A DNA stretch of 64,000 bases, from contig JAJTUQ010000001.1 of assembly GCA_021399445.1 (NCBI GenBank), positions 868,001-932,000 of the forward strand. Reading direction: 5' to 3'. This DNA comes from Xylogone sp. PMI_703 (Eukaryota; Ascomycota; Leotiomycetes). The translations under genes and the position numbers were made by a program. The notes under the pieces were generated by a model. It made no database searches and had not been told where the DNA came from. It saw only the letters and a list, made by a program, of their open reading frames with translations. This document shows positions 44,500 through 56,371 of this stretch, one piece after another; the stretch's first letter is position 1; each line of letters opens with the position of its first letter.

Positions 44500-45510
44500 T
44501 CAACTGTGGAGGAAATCCCCAGCAGCCTTACGAAGATTCATTAACTCAACAAGTTGAGGCCCGCCGTAGCTGCCATCAAAATCATCACCGATGTCGATTG
44601 CACCCTCAGGCATAATCGCAATTGCGCGACCTAAATGAATGTGTTAGCAGTTCGAATTCTTATACCTATGGGTGACGAGATCCACTAGGTGATTAGAATG
44701 ATACAACATACCGGAAATACTCTCATCGACAGCGATCCTTGCTAATGCTTGAGTCAAAATATCGTGATCAACCAGGGTGATACCCTTAGAAGGCACAATC
44801 CCGAGCTCAGCTATCCTTGCTAGAACCGGCTCAGTCATAGGAGTTCTCATCGCCCACGGGCATATTGCATTGACGCGAACATTTAGCTTTTGGTGTGCTT
44901 GAGCACGGATGGCCCTAAAAAGTCCTCGGCTTCCAAACTTGGAGGCTGTATACGTAGTGTTATGAGTATCATCTACATAGCCAGCCAGGGATGAGACAAT
45001 AGTGAGGGATTTAGAGTTTTTGGGTTGCACACTCGATGTAGTAAGCGGTTTGAGTCGAAAGTAGTGAAGAGCCAAGGTTGCCGTGTACAGCGCTCCTTTC
45101 AGGTTGACCTCAATGGAAGTAAGAGCAGGAGCTGGTGGAGGTGGACCATCCAGAGAGACTTCAGAGCTTGTAACATAATCTACAAGGTGACCGGCGGCGT
45201 CCACACCTGCAAAGGCTGCCACCATATCCAGCACCTTCGCGGGAGAAAAGCTGAGAGCACTTCTGAATGTATTGACTTGGGAATCCCAATTCGTGACATC
45301 GCACTGGACAAATTGTACTGCATAGCCTTGCTCAACAAGCTCAGCGGTAACCTTTGAGCCATCCTGCAGGTCGGCGATTGTCACGAAGGCTCCAGATTTT
45401 GCAAAGAGAGTTGCAGTAGAGAGACCAAGTCCGGATGCGCCGCCAGTGATCAAGACGGAAAGGCCTTTCAGATATCCTAAATCTGCTGGAGTAAGCGGTG
45501 TAATAGCCAT
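44500..45510 (-). CDS. Short-chain dehydrogenase/reductase (SDR)
   Basis: Two exons on the minus strand (45510-44712 and 44630-44500; 81-bp intron, GTATGT...TTTAG) give 309 aa. I start at MAITPLTPADL (45510), about 28 residues before the Rossmann motif; the open frame runs 128 codons further upstream, but that part is not protein-like. Motifs are LITGGASGLGLSTA (cofactor), FVQCDVTNW, AFAGVD (in place of NNAG), SSLAGY and the catalytic YTASK, followed by VNAICPWAMRTPM. It is a classical SDR resembling the 15-hydroxyprostaglandin dehydrogenase group, probably NAD-dependent from the acidic residue in TIADL. The substrate is unknown. Confidence 0.9.
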
Positions 45511-47183
45511 AGTGTCTGTTTGGTGGTATCGGTTTCTTATTAGATAAAGAGTGATAATGAAGAGCTGTTTTCCGTCAAAAAATGCAATCCAATGTTTTAT
45601 TATACGTTTCTTTATACACACGTTTCTTTGTAAGTAAGTGCTATAATTTGCTGAGTCGAAGATAAATCGTGTCTCTTCATAAAGTATCGGAACGCCTACA
45701 GGTTCGGCTGTGAACTGATGCAATCGGGCTACAATACTATAGCTCAGAAGAAATGACCACAGATGAGCTACTAGATATGAACGTGTAATTATTGATGGTA
45801 ATATTGAAGAGATTAAGAATGCCAGTGGATGGTATCGGCACGCTGTCGGAAAGGGGTTATAAAGATATCCAGGCGACACTCGTGACTCCCGCACTATAAG
45901 GCTCCCTTACATCCTCTAGCAACTGCAGGGTAGCTTACGTGTACTTGAAGGTGCAATCAGCATTTCTTCCCCACTCTCAATACGCGGAGAATCTTGGCTC
46001 AATCTCAATATGCCTTATAAAGGTAATTATACGCTGGAATCTTGGCAAAGCATGAGGTGTATATGCAACACTAAGGTTGTAATGGTGGGTCCTAAGTATC
46101 AACTATTATACATAACAAAAAACTACGTTACCGTACTGGAACTAAAATCGACCAATCATTAAGCTTTATGAGAGGCTTTGTTATTCCTCACTAGTAAAAG
46201 TACGTTACAAGTGGCAGCATGTCTTAAGCAGCCAACGAAGGTCAGTGTCAGGATTTTAACCACGAATACTAAGAGTCCTCTCCTGTAAAGTAGTCTTCCC
46301 GATTTAGCTTTGAATAGATATATACCCGATTTCTTCTAGGCCTACTAGGGAGAAGCACTATCGGCGTTCTTCTGAGTTCCGTATCCACTGCGTTTCAATG
46401 CTGCAGGTTATTTCTCTGTATCAACGTACTAAGCCCAGCAGATTCAAATTGGGTCACTTTTGGACGCAACGATTTTTCATTGCCGTTGTGGAGCTAACTT
46501 TGCTTGCATCTATGGTGGCCCACCTCTTCTGGTCTTAGTTACTGATGCAGGCGTGGTAGAGATACTATGTATAAGCGGGGGCATAACCTGCGAGCCTTAC
46601 GGCCGTATGCCACTTGATTTCATTGATTGCAGAGAGTAGCATTATGCACCATACTGTCTCACATGCGGCGTGCCTTGCTCTATTTGTATTATAAGGCACG
46701 AATGTCAAGTACATTCTGTGGGTCAGTTCTTAAACTTCATCGCCCGTGACGTTCTGGCCTAAATCTTTTGCTGCCGCAATGCGGTGCTTCGGTTTGCTAC
46801 CATGAGTCTACCATCGAAAGTCGTACCATACTTGAGCCGATGAATGTTGAGTAACTTTCATAGCAGTATACCAACAAATACAGGAGCTTCAATATGGTAC
46901 GCTTAGGACTGTTGTTGATTAGCTGGAATGTTGTATGATGAAATTTTTTTAAAGAAAAGAGGTAATATCAATACAAATATTTGACAAAGTATTCAAATGT
47001 TGCCTCAATGGACAGCGCGTATTAAAGTTGAATAAGAAGTTAAAGTAGAACAGAAGAAAAACGCGAGCTTCATAGATTTCACAGGTTAATTTAGGTTGTA
47101 AACACTCAATGAAAGAGTATCATGACTGTACACATCGACCATGACGAATTGAAACTAAGATATGCTATACTTGTTATTACATG
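45511..47183. other. Gene-free stretch of 1.7 kb
   Basis: It contains the SDR promoter at its left end. No open frame with recognisable protein sequence, RNA gene or repeat pair is seen. Confidence 0.5.
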
Positions 47184-48744
47184 CTAGAAATCATCTGCAC
47201 CAGCGACACGTAGAAACTTCTCAACAAGGAATTCCTCTATGCCATAAGATCCGTTACATCGACCCCATCCGCTGCCTTTAGCTCCACCTAAAGGTGCTGT
47301 CACTTTTAAACTGTCAGTACAAAACGACAATTTCCCTCTGAATGGAATCACTAAATGAAATAAATTGAGAGGGAAGAGGGGCGGCGTGAAAGAAAGAGGA
47401 AATCTACTCACGTTCTTCAAACATAGTCATACTATTCATCGCTACTTGACCCACTTCTATCTCCGCAGCAAGACGGATAAATCGTAGCATATCTCTTGTA
47501 TGAATTGCTGCTGAAAGACCATATTTACTATCGTTTGCTAGCTTGACTGCCTCTTGTTCATCCTTGACTACGTATAAGGAGAAACTGGGCCCAAAACTCT
47601 CTTCGTCGTATATACGCATATCCTTAGTTACACCAGTCAGAATTGTCGGCTTCGCTGCAGAGGGTCCAACAAATCCTGACCCGCCGACCAAAGCCTTCGC
47701 TCCTTTGGATATTGCCTCTGAAATTAGCTCCTCAGCGTGTTCAGCAATGCGGAGCTGAACAGCCGTACCGCCATGTGGTACTTTTTCTGCTTGCGCCTTT
47801 AGTAGCTGAGTAAATTTCTCTGCAACGCTCTCAAGGACAATAACACGCTCAGTGGAGATACAAATCTGTCCATGATGGAGATATGCGCCTTGAACAATAA
47901 GCTCTGCTGCGCGCTCAAGATTGGCATCCTCAAGAACGATGGAAGCAGATTTGCCTCCTAATTCCATAAAAATAGGTTTCAAATATTTCATGCAAAGTTG
48001 ACCGATTTTGCTACCCACAGGATTTGAGCCGGTGAACTCAACTTTTTTAATCGCATGATGAGCAATTAGAGTTTCTGTAATTTCGGCCGCATCTGGCCTG
48101 TCGACTTGGATTTTGCTGATAGCTCCCCGTGGCAGACCTGCATCGTAGAACAACTGGACCAGCGCATGGTGCGTTCGCGGAGACAGCTCAGACGCCTTAA
48201 ACACAACAGTACACCCAGCGATTAGAGGACATGCTAGCCCACGTGCGGCTAATAGAAGTGGTGAGTTCCAAGGGGAGATGATTAGGGCTGGGCCGATGGG
48301 TTGCTTGATTGTGAGCGCAAAGACACCCGGTGTCTGAGCCTCAGGGGTATGACCCTGTATCGTGGTGGCACGACCTGCTAATTCTTGAAGCATCTGGGCG
48401 ACAAACCCAACTTGAAACTGGACAAATTCGGGTCTACAGCTAGTTTCCGCCGTCATAATCTTCTCAAACTCTTGTGCCCGTTCAGTGACAAGTTTACTTG
48501 CTCGGAGAAATATCTCGCGTCGGGTACTTCCACGTACAGATTTCCATGTTTGGAATTCTTCCCAGGCATGATCCGCCGCTTTAATTGCATCCTCTTTGGT
48601 AGCTCCTTGAGCAAGATAAACGGTTTTATCGGTTGCAGAAGAGCGGACCTCGAAGAGACGAGATGAGGCGATGGGCTGCTCCTTCCCTCCAATTATCAAA
48701 GGAATAACCTCAACTCCAGTTTTGGTATCTACTTCCAACGCCAT
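47184..48744 (-). CDS. Aldehyde dehydrogenase (NAD(P)+)
   Basis: Two exons on the minus strand (48744-47412 and 47302-47184; 109-bp intron, GTGAGT...AAAAG) give 483 aa, the normal size. Catalytic features: Asn160 in IISPWNSPL, Glu261 in FMELGGKSA, Cys295 in HHGQICIST, the cofactor site FTGSNPVGSKIG and the C-terminal PLGGAKGSGWGR. The closest-looking families are salicylaldehyde/vanillin-type dehydrogenases, so an aromatic or aliphatic aldehyde is a plausible substrate. It sits between two SDR genes in an oxidoreductase-rich stretch and may oxidise the aldehyde made by a neighbouring alcohol dehydrogenase (inference). Confidence 0.92.
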
Positions 48745-50310
48745 TTCGATATTGAGCTAAAGTAGGAGTATACTCGGAAACAGGTAATTGTCTTAGTTGC
48801 TTATGAAAGTTGCCTTACAAAATGATGGCTTTTCAGCATACATTTATATCGATCCATGACTGATGGTCGGTATTCTCGGACGAAATATCATTGCGAACCA
48901 CGATGACCAAATCTGAATAATATAGTGGTTAAAGCATCGCACAATTGATTCAGCCTGGTGTTTACCGGGGCTCGCAATATGCTTTGTCATTGTAATGTAA
49001 TTGTAGTATGGAATGCACTGTCAGATTAGGAAACTAGCCGCACTACTATACGGGAGTGGAACATCTCGCCGGGCCCATATAGATGGTAGCTTGGCTGGCT
49101 CGCTATTGGGCAACCCGGACAATTCCCCTTTTCGGACAGCTGTAATATGATACTGTGGGGTAGTGCTAGTCATGGCCTATACTATCAAGACCAGTCATGC
49201 GACTCTCATATGCATATATGATTGTTTACAGTACATAGCTACACAGCCAACAGTTAACAATCTTCTTTCCTATCGTACTAGACTATTTTTGTGCTTATTA
49301 AGGTATATTATATATAATGATGGCCGATTCTCTCGAAATATAGAAAGTACCAATTATAGATAAAACATAAGATTTAGTAATTATTACAAAAGAGGCGAAA
49401 TGCTGAGATTTAGTAAGTCTAGAGGGTAGATACAAGAGTTTAAGCGTTTCAAGGATCGAGGCAGTTGTTAAGGTTCTAGTGCATATGAGCATGCAATTGA
49501 GCTCCCCGCTATGCAACACAGCCAAGGTTGACGTACACTGCCATCTTTTCCCAACTTCCTGGGTGAAGGTTAGTGTCTGATGTGTTACGTGTACTTAGTC
49601 TTCAGTTAAATGATTGCGTTACAGATGTGCAGAAAGTGCATACCGAACAGGGCCAAAAACCACCTCCGCGGTCATTGCAGGTGTCCGAGGACATAATGCA
49701 GCCCATTGCAGAGAGCGAGGTTATATTATTTGTCAACTGGCAAGGTATAGTCAATACATGATGGATAAGAAGCCCGGGATACATCGGTGAATGAGTATGC
49801 CGCCCGGATTCGTGATGCCCAGGCTACAAATTTGGACGGCTTTGCTGTCTTGGCAAAGCTTTGCCTAGCCGTCAGGGCATCTTCTACCAAAGGGCAAGTA
49901 CAATTAAAGTATTTTTAGGTTAATAACTTTTAATATTATTCTTAAGCCTAAGCAAGTTAACGACACTAATCTGCTTTATCGGGAAATTGAGTATCCCGAT
50001 GACCGTGCTATCTCCGGGTCAAAGTGCTTACATTAGTACGGCTGACTATCATCACGTAAACATTTGTAAAGCTTATTGAAACGAATTCCCGGACATTTTG
50101 TGCATCTAGATACAGCAACTGGTGGAATATCAGTGCGATTGACTTCATTCAGAGAAAAGTGTAGTTGTAATACTTTCGCTTCCACAATAGTTCCGATTTT
50201 CTTTTCACTTAATATAAGCATGTATCAACCCGCACATATGAGTGCCATTCAATCCTGGAGTGGCTCCTGTTATAAGCCTTATATCATATATAATCTACCA
50301 AATAACAAGA
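48745..50310. other. Divergent intergenic region, 1.6 kb
   Basis: It lies between the starts of the aldehyde dehydrogenase (minus) and the SDR (plus). It contains a nested hairpin at 49814-49881. Short open frames here show no protein motif. Confidence 0.5.
49814..49881. repeat. Nested inverted repeat (stem-loop)
   Basis: Outer arms gatgccc (49814) and gggcatc (ending 49881) enclose inner arms gacggc (49835) and gccgtc (49868). A further tttgc/gcaaa pair lies inside. Both pairs are perfect. It could be a structured RNA, a terminator-like element or a small transposon relic. Confidence 0.5.
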
Positions 50311-51222
50311 ATGTCGAAGGTTGCAATTGTAACAGGAGGAGGCAAGTGTCACGAAGCATAAGAGCTCAAAAGTGCTAACCATACTATGGATAGCGTCTGG
50401 AATGGGCCTTGCTGTTTGTAAAGGCCTACATGCTCAACAATGGGATATAGTAATTCTGGATTGGTCCGATAACGGGGAAAAAGAAGCCAAACTATTAAAT
50501 GGGCTTTTTATAAAAACTGATGTGTCAGATTATGATAGCATTAGCAAAGCTTTCGCGCAGGTATGGGCGAAATATGGGCGAGTAAACTTCGGTATGTAAT
50601 TGCACTCAAATCCCATTCAACAAGTCGCAGCTAATTGAAATATTTAGTATTTGCAAATGCTGGAATCGGTGAAAAAGTAAACTGGTATGCACCGATACAA
50701 GAAGACGAAAACGGATTACCTCCCCGACCGAATCTGACCACTGTTAATGTGGATTTGATCGGCGTCATTTATACTGCATACCTTGCAATGCATTTCTTTC
50801 GAAAGGTTGTAACTGACACACCTAAATCCATCATCATGACGGCCTCATCGAGTAGTCTATACCCGCTTGATATCTTCCCACTGTATACGACGGCTAAACA
50901 TGGTGTACTCGGCCTCATGAGAGCCCTGGCACCGAGGCTGAAGAAGGAGAAAATAAACGTAAACTGCATTCTTCCAGGAACTGTCGCGACGAATATTGTT
51001 GATCCTTCCTTTTGGGATAACTTCCCTAAGGAGTATATGACTCCTATTGAGAAAGTTGTTGAGGTTGTCTTATCACTCGTCAATAATCCTAATGCATCTG
51101 GCCAGGCAGTGGAAGTTATTATTGATAAGACTTATATAAGAGACGCACATCCCATTTTAGATCCAAGGCTACAGGACATCATGCAAATGAGTAATGATGC
51201 GGACGAAGGAATAATAGAATAA
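50311..51222 (+). CDS. Short-chain dehydrogenase/reductase with a GC-AG intron
   Basis: Three exons (50311-50341, 50394-50591, 50648-51222) give 267 aa. The first intron must begin GC (GCAAGT) to yield the cofactor motif VAIVTGGASGMGLAVC; the nearby GT donor breaks the frame. Other motifs are VFANAGIG, the active-site Ser in MTASSSSLYP, Tyr/Lys in YTTAKHG, and VNCILPGTVATNIV. The family is classical SDR, with Asp in VILDWSD suggesting NAD preference. The gene runs toward the bZIP gene, and the two stop codons are only 43 bp apart, so the transcripts may overlap. Confidence 0.9.
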
Positions 51223-51265
51223 TGAGCGGTGTATCGATTTAGTAGACATAGCCTTTATCCATTCA

Positions 51266-52256
51266 TCAAAGTATCGTCTCTCTAATCCTTGAGTCAGTTG
51301 TGATTTTGCCTTTCCAAATTAATGGTTTAATTGCACGCTCTTCTCTCCAATAATTAGTCATGGCGATAATCTCCTCATCTAAAATCCACCACCACTTATC
51401 CGCGAACTCTTCAGATAATTCCCACCCTCTGGCATCCCATGGTCTACGTCCCCAACACTTCAATCCCACTTGAACAATGTCATGCTGTAGCACCTCAAAT
51501 GGAATGAGGCTTCCTGCTAGTAAGATGCGGTCGCGTACTGAGGGAAAAGGTATACAGTCTATGAGCGGCATATGTGGCACTAAGCCTTGAAGTATTGTTG
51601 GAGATAGCGACGGTGGAGCTTCCATGATACTCGGGTCGAGAGTGAGAATATTTGGTGACGTAGAACATCGGAGTTTAAGAAGGTCGGCATTCATCCATAG
51701 GGCTGTAATGACTGTTTGACATGGCATTATGATTGATGGAACGGAATCTACAATCGACTTTTCTCCGATATCGCAATTGGGCTCGTATGTGTTATACCTG
51801 TGGTACCACCCCGGGGTCACTCAGGATATCTAAATTAACGGTTAATAAGGGGTCCGGACGTACTCGCCATTTGAGACAGCCGGCTCCGCCAAACAGTCAA
51901 AGGTTGTATCAGCTTGTTCAAATTGAAGAGGAACAATTTCTAGGGACCTAGCCACGTCCCCTTCAGCATTTCTCCAGCCATCTTTATGAGTGGATTGTCC
52001 CTGTGGTTCCTGCAGCGAGTGTTCGTCCTGAGGAGCAGAATCATCTATGCTGGATTCTTTACGTCGTGCTGCAACTTTCCTAGCTCCTGTAGAGAGACAT
52101 AGCACGGGTCAGTAACTTAGGTTACCATAGAGTTCCTTAATTATTGAGGCTCTTCCTACTTCTAGCCCTCTGTGCTAGTCGACCCTGACGTCGCTTCCTT
52201 TCTCGCAGGTCTGTAATTCCAGCCCAATTGTCATTAGGCGAGCGAACAAATGGCAT
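51266..52256 (-). CDS. bZIP transcription factor with DUF3425 domain
   Basis: Three exons on the minus strand (52256-52160, 52086-51864, 51797-51266; introns 73 and 66 bp) give about 283 aa. The N-terminus has the typical NDNWAGITDLRERKRRQGRLAQ basic region; the intron falls inside it and the RRARKVAARRKES tail continues after it. A DUF3425 domain fills the C-terminal half: IPFPSVRDRILLAG, GRRPWDARGWELSEEFADKWWWI and the NYWREERAIKPLIW ending. I chose the Met at 52256 (MPFVRSPNDNW), as related proteins start close to the basic region; Mets at 52271 and 52331 are alternatives. It is nuclear. Such regulators often control neighbouring accessory metabolism genes. Confidence 0.88.
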
Positions 52257-53659
52257 CCATACCAAATCCATTATACGGCGCTGACAAGACTGATTTGTTA
52301 GAATAAGTGTCTCGAGAGGTAGGGGAAGCATTTTAGTACATCATAATTTAGTGTCTAAGCTAAATGCTTACTGAACCAGCAACATCTGGCTAGCGTAGGT
52401 GTTAATCAAGCATAACGGGCTTAAAGGAACTGCGAAGCCGGTAGGATATGAATTGGCGCCGGGAATGACAAGCATAAGAATATGCATGTCAAGGGTATGA
52501 CTGACCTTATGCCCTTGGTTCTAGTTTTATATTGAATGATGAATTTCATTGATTTATTTTATTAAGCAAATTGATCGCAATTTTATGATTATTGCACAGT
52601 AATTATACATTTGCATCGGCGAGCTTACTGTAAATAGAAGTTTTATAGTACTCTCCCCTTTTTATACACCAAAGCGTGCAACACGCGCTTGATTTTTGGA
52701 CCATTTGGTAGTCGGAAGCCCGGTACATATAAGTCATTGAGAGGACTAGGTATCACTTTTGCGGAGTAGTTGTGTACTTCTCTCATAGAATTGTTGATAT
52801 GCGGTTCTGTGTGTGTTGCTAAAATTACACCCATGCTCGTTAAAGGCAGCGGAGTTCCGTGTCACATTGATGAGGGATAAAGCCTTAGTGCGCCCATTAA
52901 TACTTTGCTAGCCATAAGCATACACCACCAATAAGAATGCATTGTTAACTTATGGCTCAGTCCTTGGTCATGCAAATACTGTACTATCCACTGCCCTCTG
53001 GCACACGAAAAATGAGGAGATCGCAACTCCTGAGCCTCATCCAGCTTCGCACAAAACCAACAGCTCTATAGTAAAGAATAAACCACAAAGCTAAGTGGAA
53101 AATACCTTCTTTGTCAATTTTATGGCTTGGGTTTCCTGCCAACAAGGCTATGGCATACCACCACTCCACAAGAGAACCAATCTTATGCTGGGTTGCTGCC
53201 CCCGAACCTTGACCTGTATTCCATGCGTAACATATCCGGATTTGTCCTTGTGGCAAGGACAAATGGCAACGTACTATGGGATGGGAAGAATAATAGATAC
53301 TAGTCGATGACTTAGCGACCCTAAATAATGACTCTATTGAGAGTGATGGTCTTCTAGCGATACTGATGTGGTATCATCATCACATCTAGATAATATTGTT
53401 GACATGTGAGCTATGAAACAAACATACGAATGGGTATGTCTTGCTAGGATAGTCATTCTCATGCCCACGACCTAGTAGGGAACCGGTTTCATCATTACAT
53501 CTGCGTGAGAATAGAGAAAACCTGCCGCTCTCCGATCATGTCAGTTCCCTTTTATAAGTACAAAAGACCTCATCATAGCTATTAATTTACGAACTGAAAA
53601 TAGGACAAATAATCGAGCTTATTCTCCTTATACCATCTACCAGTTTTAACACTATCCAT
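52257..53659. other. Divergent intergenic region, 1.4 kb
   Basis: It lies between the starts of the bZIP gene (minus) and the reductase gene (plus). Minus-strand frames at 52643-52834 and 52984-53262 are slightly protein-like but have no recognisable motif and no joining splice sites, so they are not called. Confidence 0.45.
53553..53560 (+). promoter_or_regulatory. TATA-like box of the reductase gene
   Basis: TATAAGTA, about 100 bp upstream of the ATG at 53660. Confidence 0.4.
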
Positions 53660-54789
53660 ATGAAGGAGGCATTTACCTATGCTGGGCCCAAGGTCGATGT
53701 CGTTGACTCGCCTATACCCACTCCCGAACCTCGCCAAATCATAGTCAAGGTCATCTGTGCGGGCTTAAACCCAAAGGACTGGAAAGTAGCCGATGGTGCT
53801 ATACCGGGCGTGACCTATTCTAATGAGGGCGATGATTTTGCGGGATTTGTTCATCAAATCGGTCAACAAGTCACTGAGTTCAAGGTTGGCGATCGAGTTG
53901 GTTGTTTTCATAAGACATTAAGCCCTGGCCGTGGCTGGGCGGAGTATGCTGTCTCATGGGAGAGCATGGCATTCCACCTAGCGGATCATGTCTCTTTTGA
54001 AGGTAAGGTGTTGGACACGAATACTATGGAAGCCTTTACTGATCTCATTTCATTTCAACAGAAGCCGCCACAGTCCCTCTGGCAGCTATAACGGCTTGTT
54101 TAGGTCTATACCATCGTCTACCTCTTCCGTATCCATGGGATGCTCTCGACAAAGCACGGCCGCTCATCATCTGGGGTGCTGCTTCGGCCGTAGGCGCTTA
54201 CGCGGTGAAATTAGCCTCATTGACAAATCTACATCCTATCCTCGCTGTAGCTGGCAGGGGTGCTCAGTTTGTAGAGACATTAATTGATCGATCTTGCGGA
54301 GATACTATCATTGACTACCGTCAAGGGAATGATAATGTGGTTGCGGCGCTCAAATTAGCTTTAGGGGACCAAAAGCCTGAGTTTGCCTTTGATGCTACAA
54401 GTGAAAATGGTACTGACTTGACAATTTGCCGCGTAATAAACCAAACAACTGGGAAGATCGCTGTCGTCCACCTTGACTCCCCCGCTGATTTGATCCCAGG
54501 AAACATTTCCCGAATCAATACAGCAGTCGAGACTTCTCAACTAGATGTTGATAAGGTGTTTAAATTGCAGGACTCGAAGCAGCAGGGACTTGGAATAACG
54601 CAGTTTGCGACTGTTATGTTAAAGTTTCTTGGAAGGGGGCTAAATGAAGGATGGTTTACTCCTCACCCATATGTAGTTATTCCAGGAGGATTTTATGGCC
54701 TGGAAAATGCACTCAACATTTTGAAGAGTGGGTCAGTCAGTGCAAAGAAACTTATCATCCGAGTTACAGACACCGATGGGCTACAGTAA
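53660..54789 (+). CDS. NADPH-dependent enoyl/quinone reductase (medium-chain reductase, zinc-free)
   Basis: Two exons (53660-54002 and 54062-54789; 59-bp intron) give 356 aa. The N-terminal GroES-like domain shows VKVICAGLNPKDWKVADG and the GxGxxVGDRVGCF loop; the nucleotide site is IIWGAASAVGAYAVKLASL. Zinc ligands of alcohol dehydrogenases are absent. This is the pattern of the fungal zinc-binding-oxidoreductase-like/trans-enoyl reductase group (ToxD and LovC relatives). Those enzymes reduce enoyl or quinone double bonds, often in secondary metabolism. Start context and an upstream TATA-like box support the ATG at 53660. A partner polyketide synthase is not visible in the window. Confidence 0.9.
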
Positions 54790-56371
54790 ATAGAAGATTA
54801 CGAAAGCCGCAGAGACTTGCTTTCAAGACGTCTTAACAAAAAATGATAGCATTAGATACAAGTCCATGCGTGTGATAAAGATGCTAAGAACCAAACATAC
54901 GTCATTGCTAACTGATAAAAGAAGACAAGAGATTCGGCCACATACTTCGAAGTAATGTCCTCATGGATATCGTTCTCACGATTATATGCTCCGCTATATG
55001 CTCCGTACTTAGGATAGAACGAGCTCGTATATGTACGAATCGGCAAGAGCCCCTTATTAGTGGGCCGAGAGCGGGGAGCTGGCTACCGGAACACCGGAAC
55101 GACCGATCCGCTGCTGATAATACCCTTGGACTATACCTCATCCAAAAGTGCGTTCAAGCACGGCACAGACTTGTCTCTTGATTTGCTGAATTCAACGTCC
55201 TCCCTACCCTAGACACCGAATATGTATTGCAGTTGCTTGGTCACACCGCCTGCTCTGTACGAAATCCACAATAGGTGTCATGCGCAAAGGCCGGCTTAAT
55301 TTGGTAGAGATGACTTTCTCGGCGGATCATACAAGGCTGTGAGCCCTTGGGTTTTATACGATTACAATACAATTATATCCGGATATTAAATCTTCACATG
55401 ACACTATGACCGTATCTCCGGTCAGGGTAGACGTGGTCTACAAGCTTGTGACTACCAATATTTTCTCTTCAATGACGAAATCTGACCAATAAGCTGACCA
55501 GCTGTCCAGAATGTAAGCATTCCGAATTTAGATGGTGGTGAATACTCCCTGTTTATTGGCTGCCTGGCTGGAATGAGTAGAATTTTATGTAAATAGTGCA
55601 AACTGCACAAATCTTGACACGCACAGCTGCCCAGGATGTTTGGGTTCATTCTAGATACTCAATCGAGGTTCCGGTTAGCTGCGGTAATATACCGAGCTTT
55701 AAGCCGAGTTCTGCCTTCGTATTCCTGAACTGGTAAACATAACTGTAAGCTGATAATGCAATTTACCTAGCCACAGGAAGAACCCCCGCCTTTAGCAAAC
55801 GGTTAGATAGACAAAACCTAACGTTAGAATTTAGCTTACGCGGTAGACGATTAATGTCTAAGGTAGTAAAAATTTGAGCTAAGTATGTTTGTGTAGACAA
55901 TAGTCAGGTGAAGCACTATTACTTGTAATTATATTATTATTAGTTGGTTTGCAGGTATACTGCTAGTATTGAGACCTCTGCTTAGTCTTAATTCAATCGT
56001 TGAGAGCTAAAGCACACAAATTACCTAGTATTGCAATTGCCCAAAAGAGGAAACTTTACTCTTCAGCTCTACCTGATCATAGTAACGTGGCTGAGGTCTC
56101 AGCCTGCACACCATGAAGTCCCCATAACTGTGGCAAAGGTAAGCTCGACACATCTACAAGGGATGAATGTGTACACACGTAGCTGAACAACAGATCATGA
56201 GACATTTGCTCTTATGTTATATAAATACAATCTCAGAGGTATATAACCAACACAATACATCCCCCTATCTCGAACATTTCTACAACAACTTCGAAATATA
56301 AATCTACTTTTAATATCTCAACGTCTTTACTTATCTAATCCATTTTACTTATCCAAAAACCAACTTGAACA
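54790..56371. other. Gene-free stretch of 1.6 kb
   Basis: No supported gene. The promoter of the alcohol dehydrogenase lies at the right end. Confidence 0.5.
56218..56227 (+). promoter_or_regulatory. TATA box of the alcohol dehydrogenase gene
   Basis: TATATAAATA, 145 bp upstream of the ATG at 56372, followed by pyrimidine-rich leader sequence. Confidence 0.5.

Noticed and set aside
52643..53262. Two protein-like minus-strand frames between the bZIP and reductase genes
   Set aside because: No recognised family, no start or splice signals linking them.
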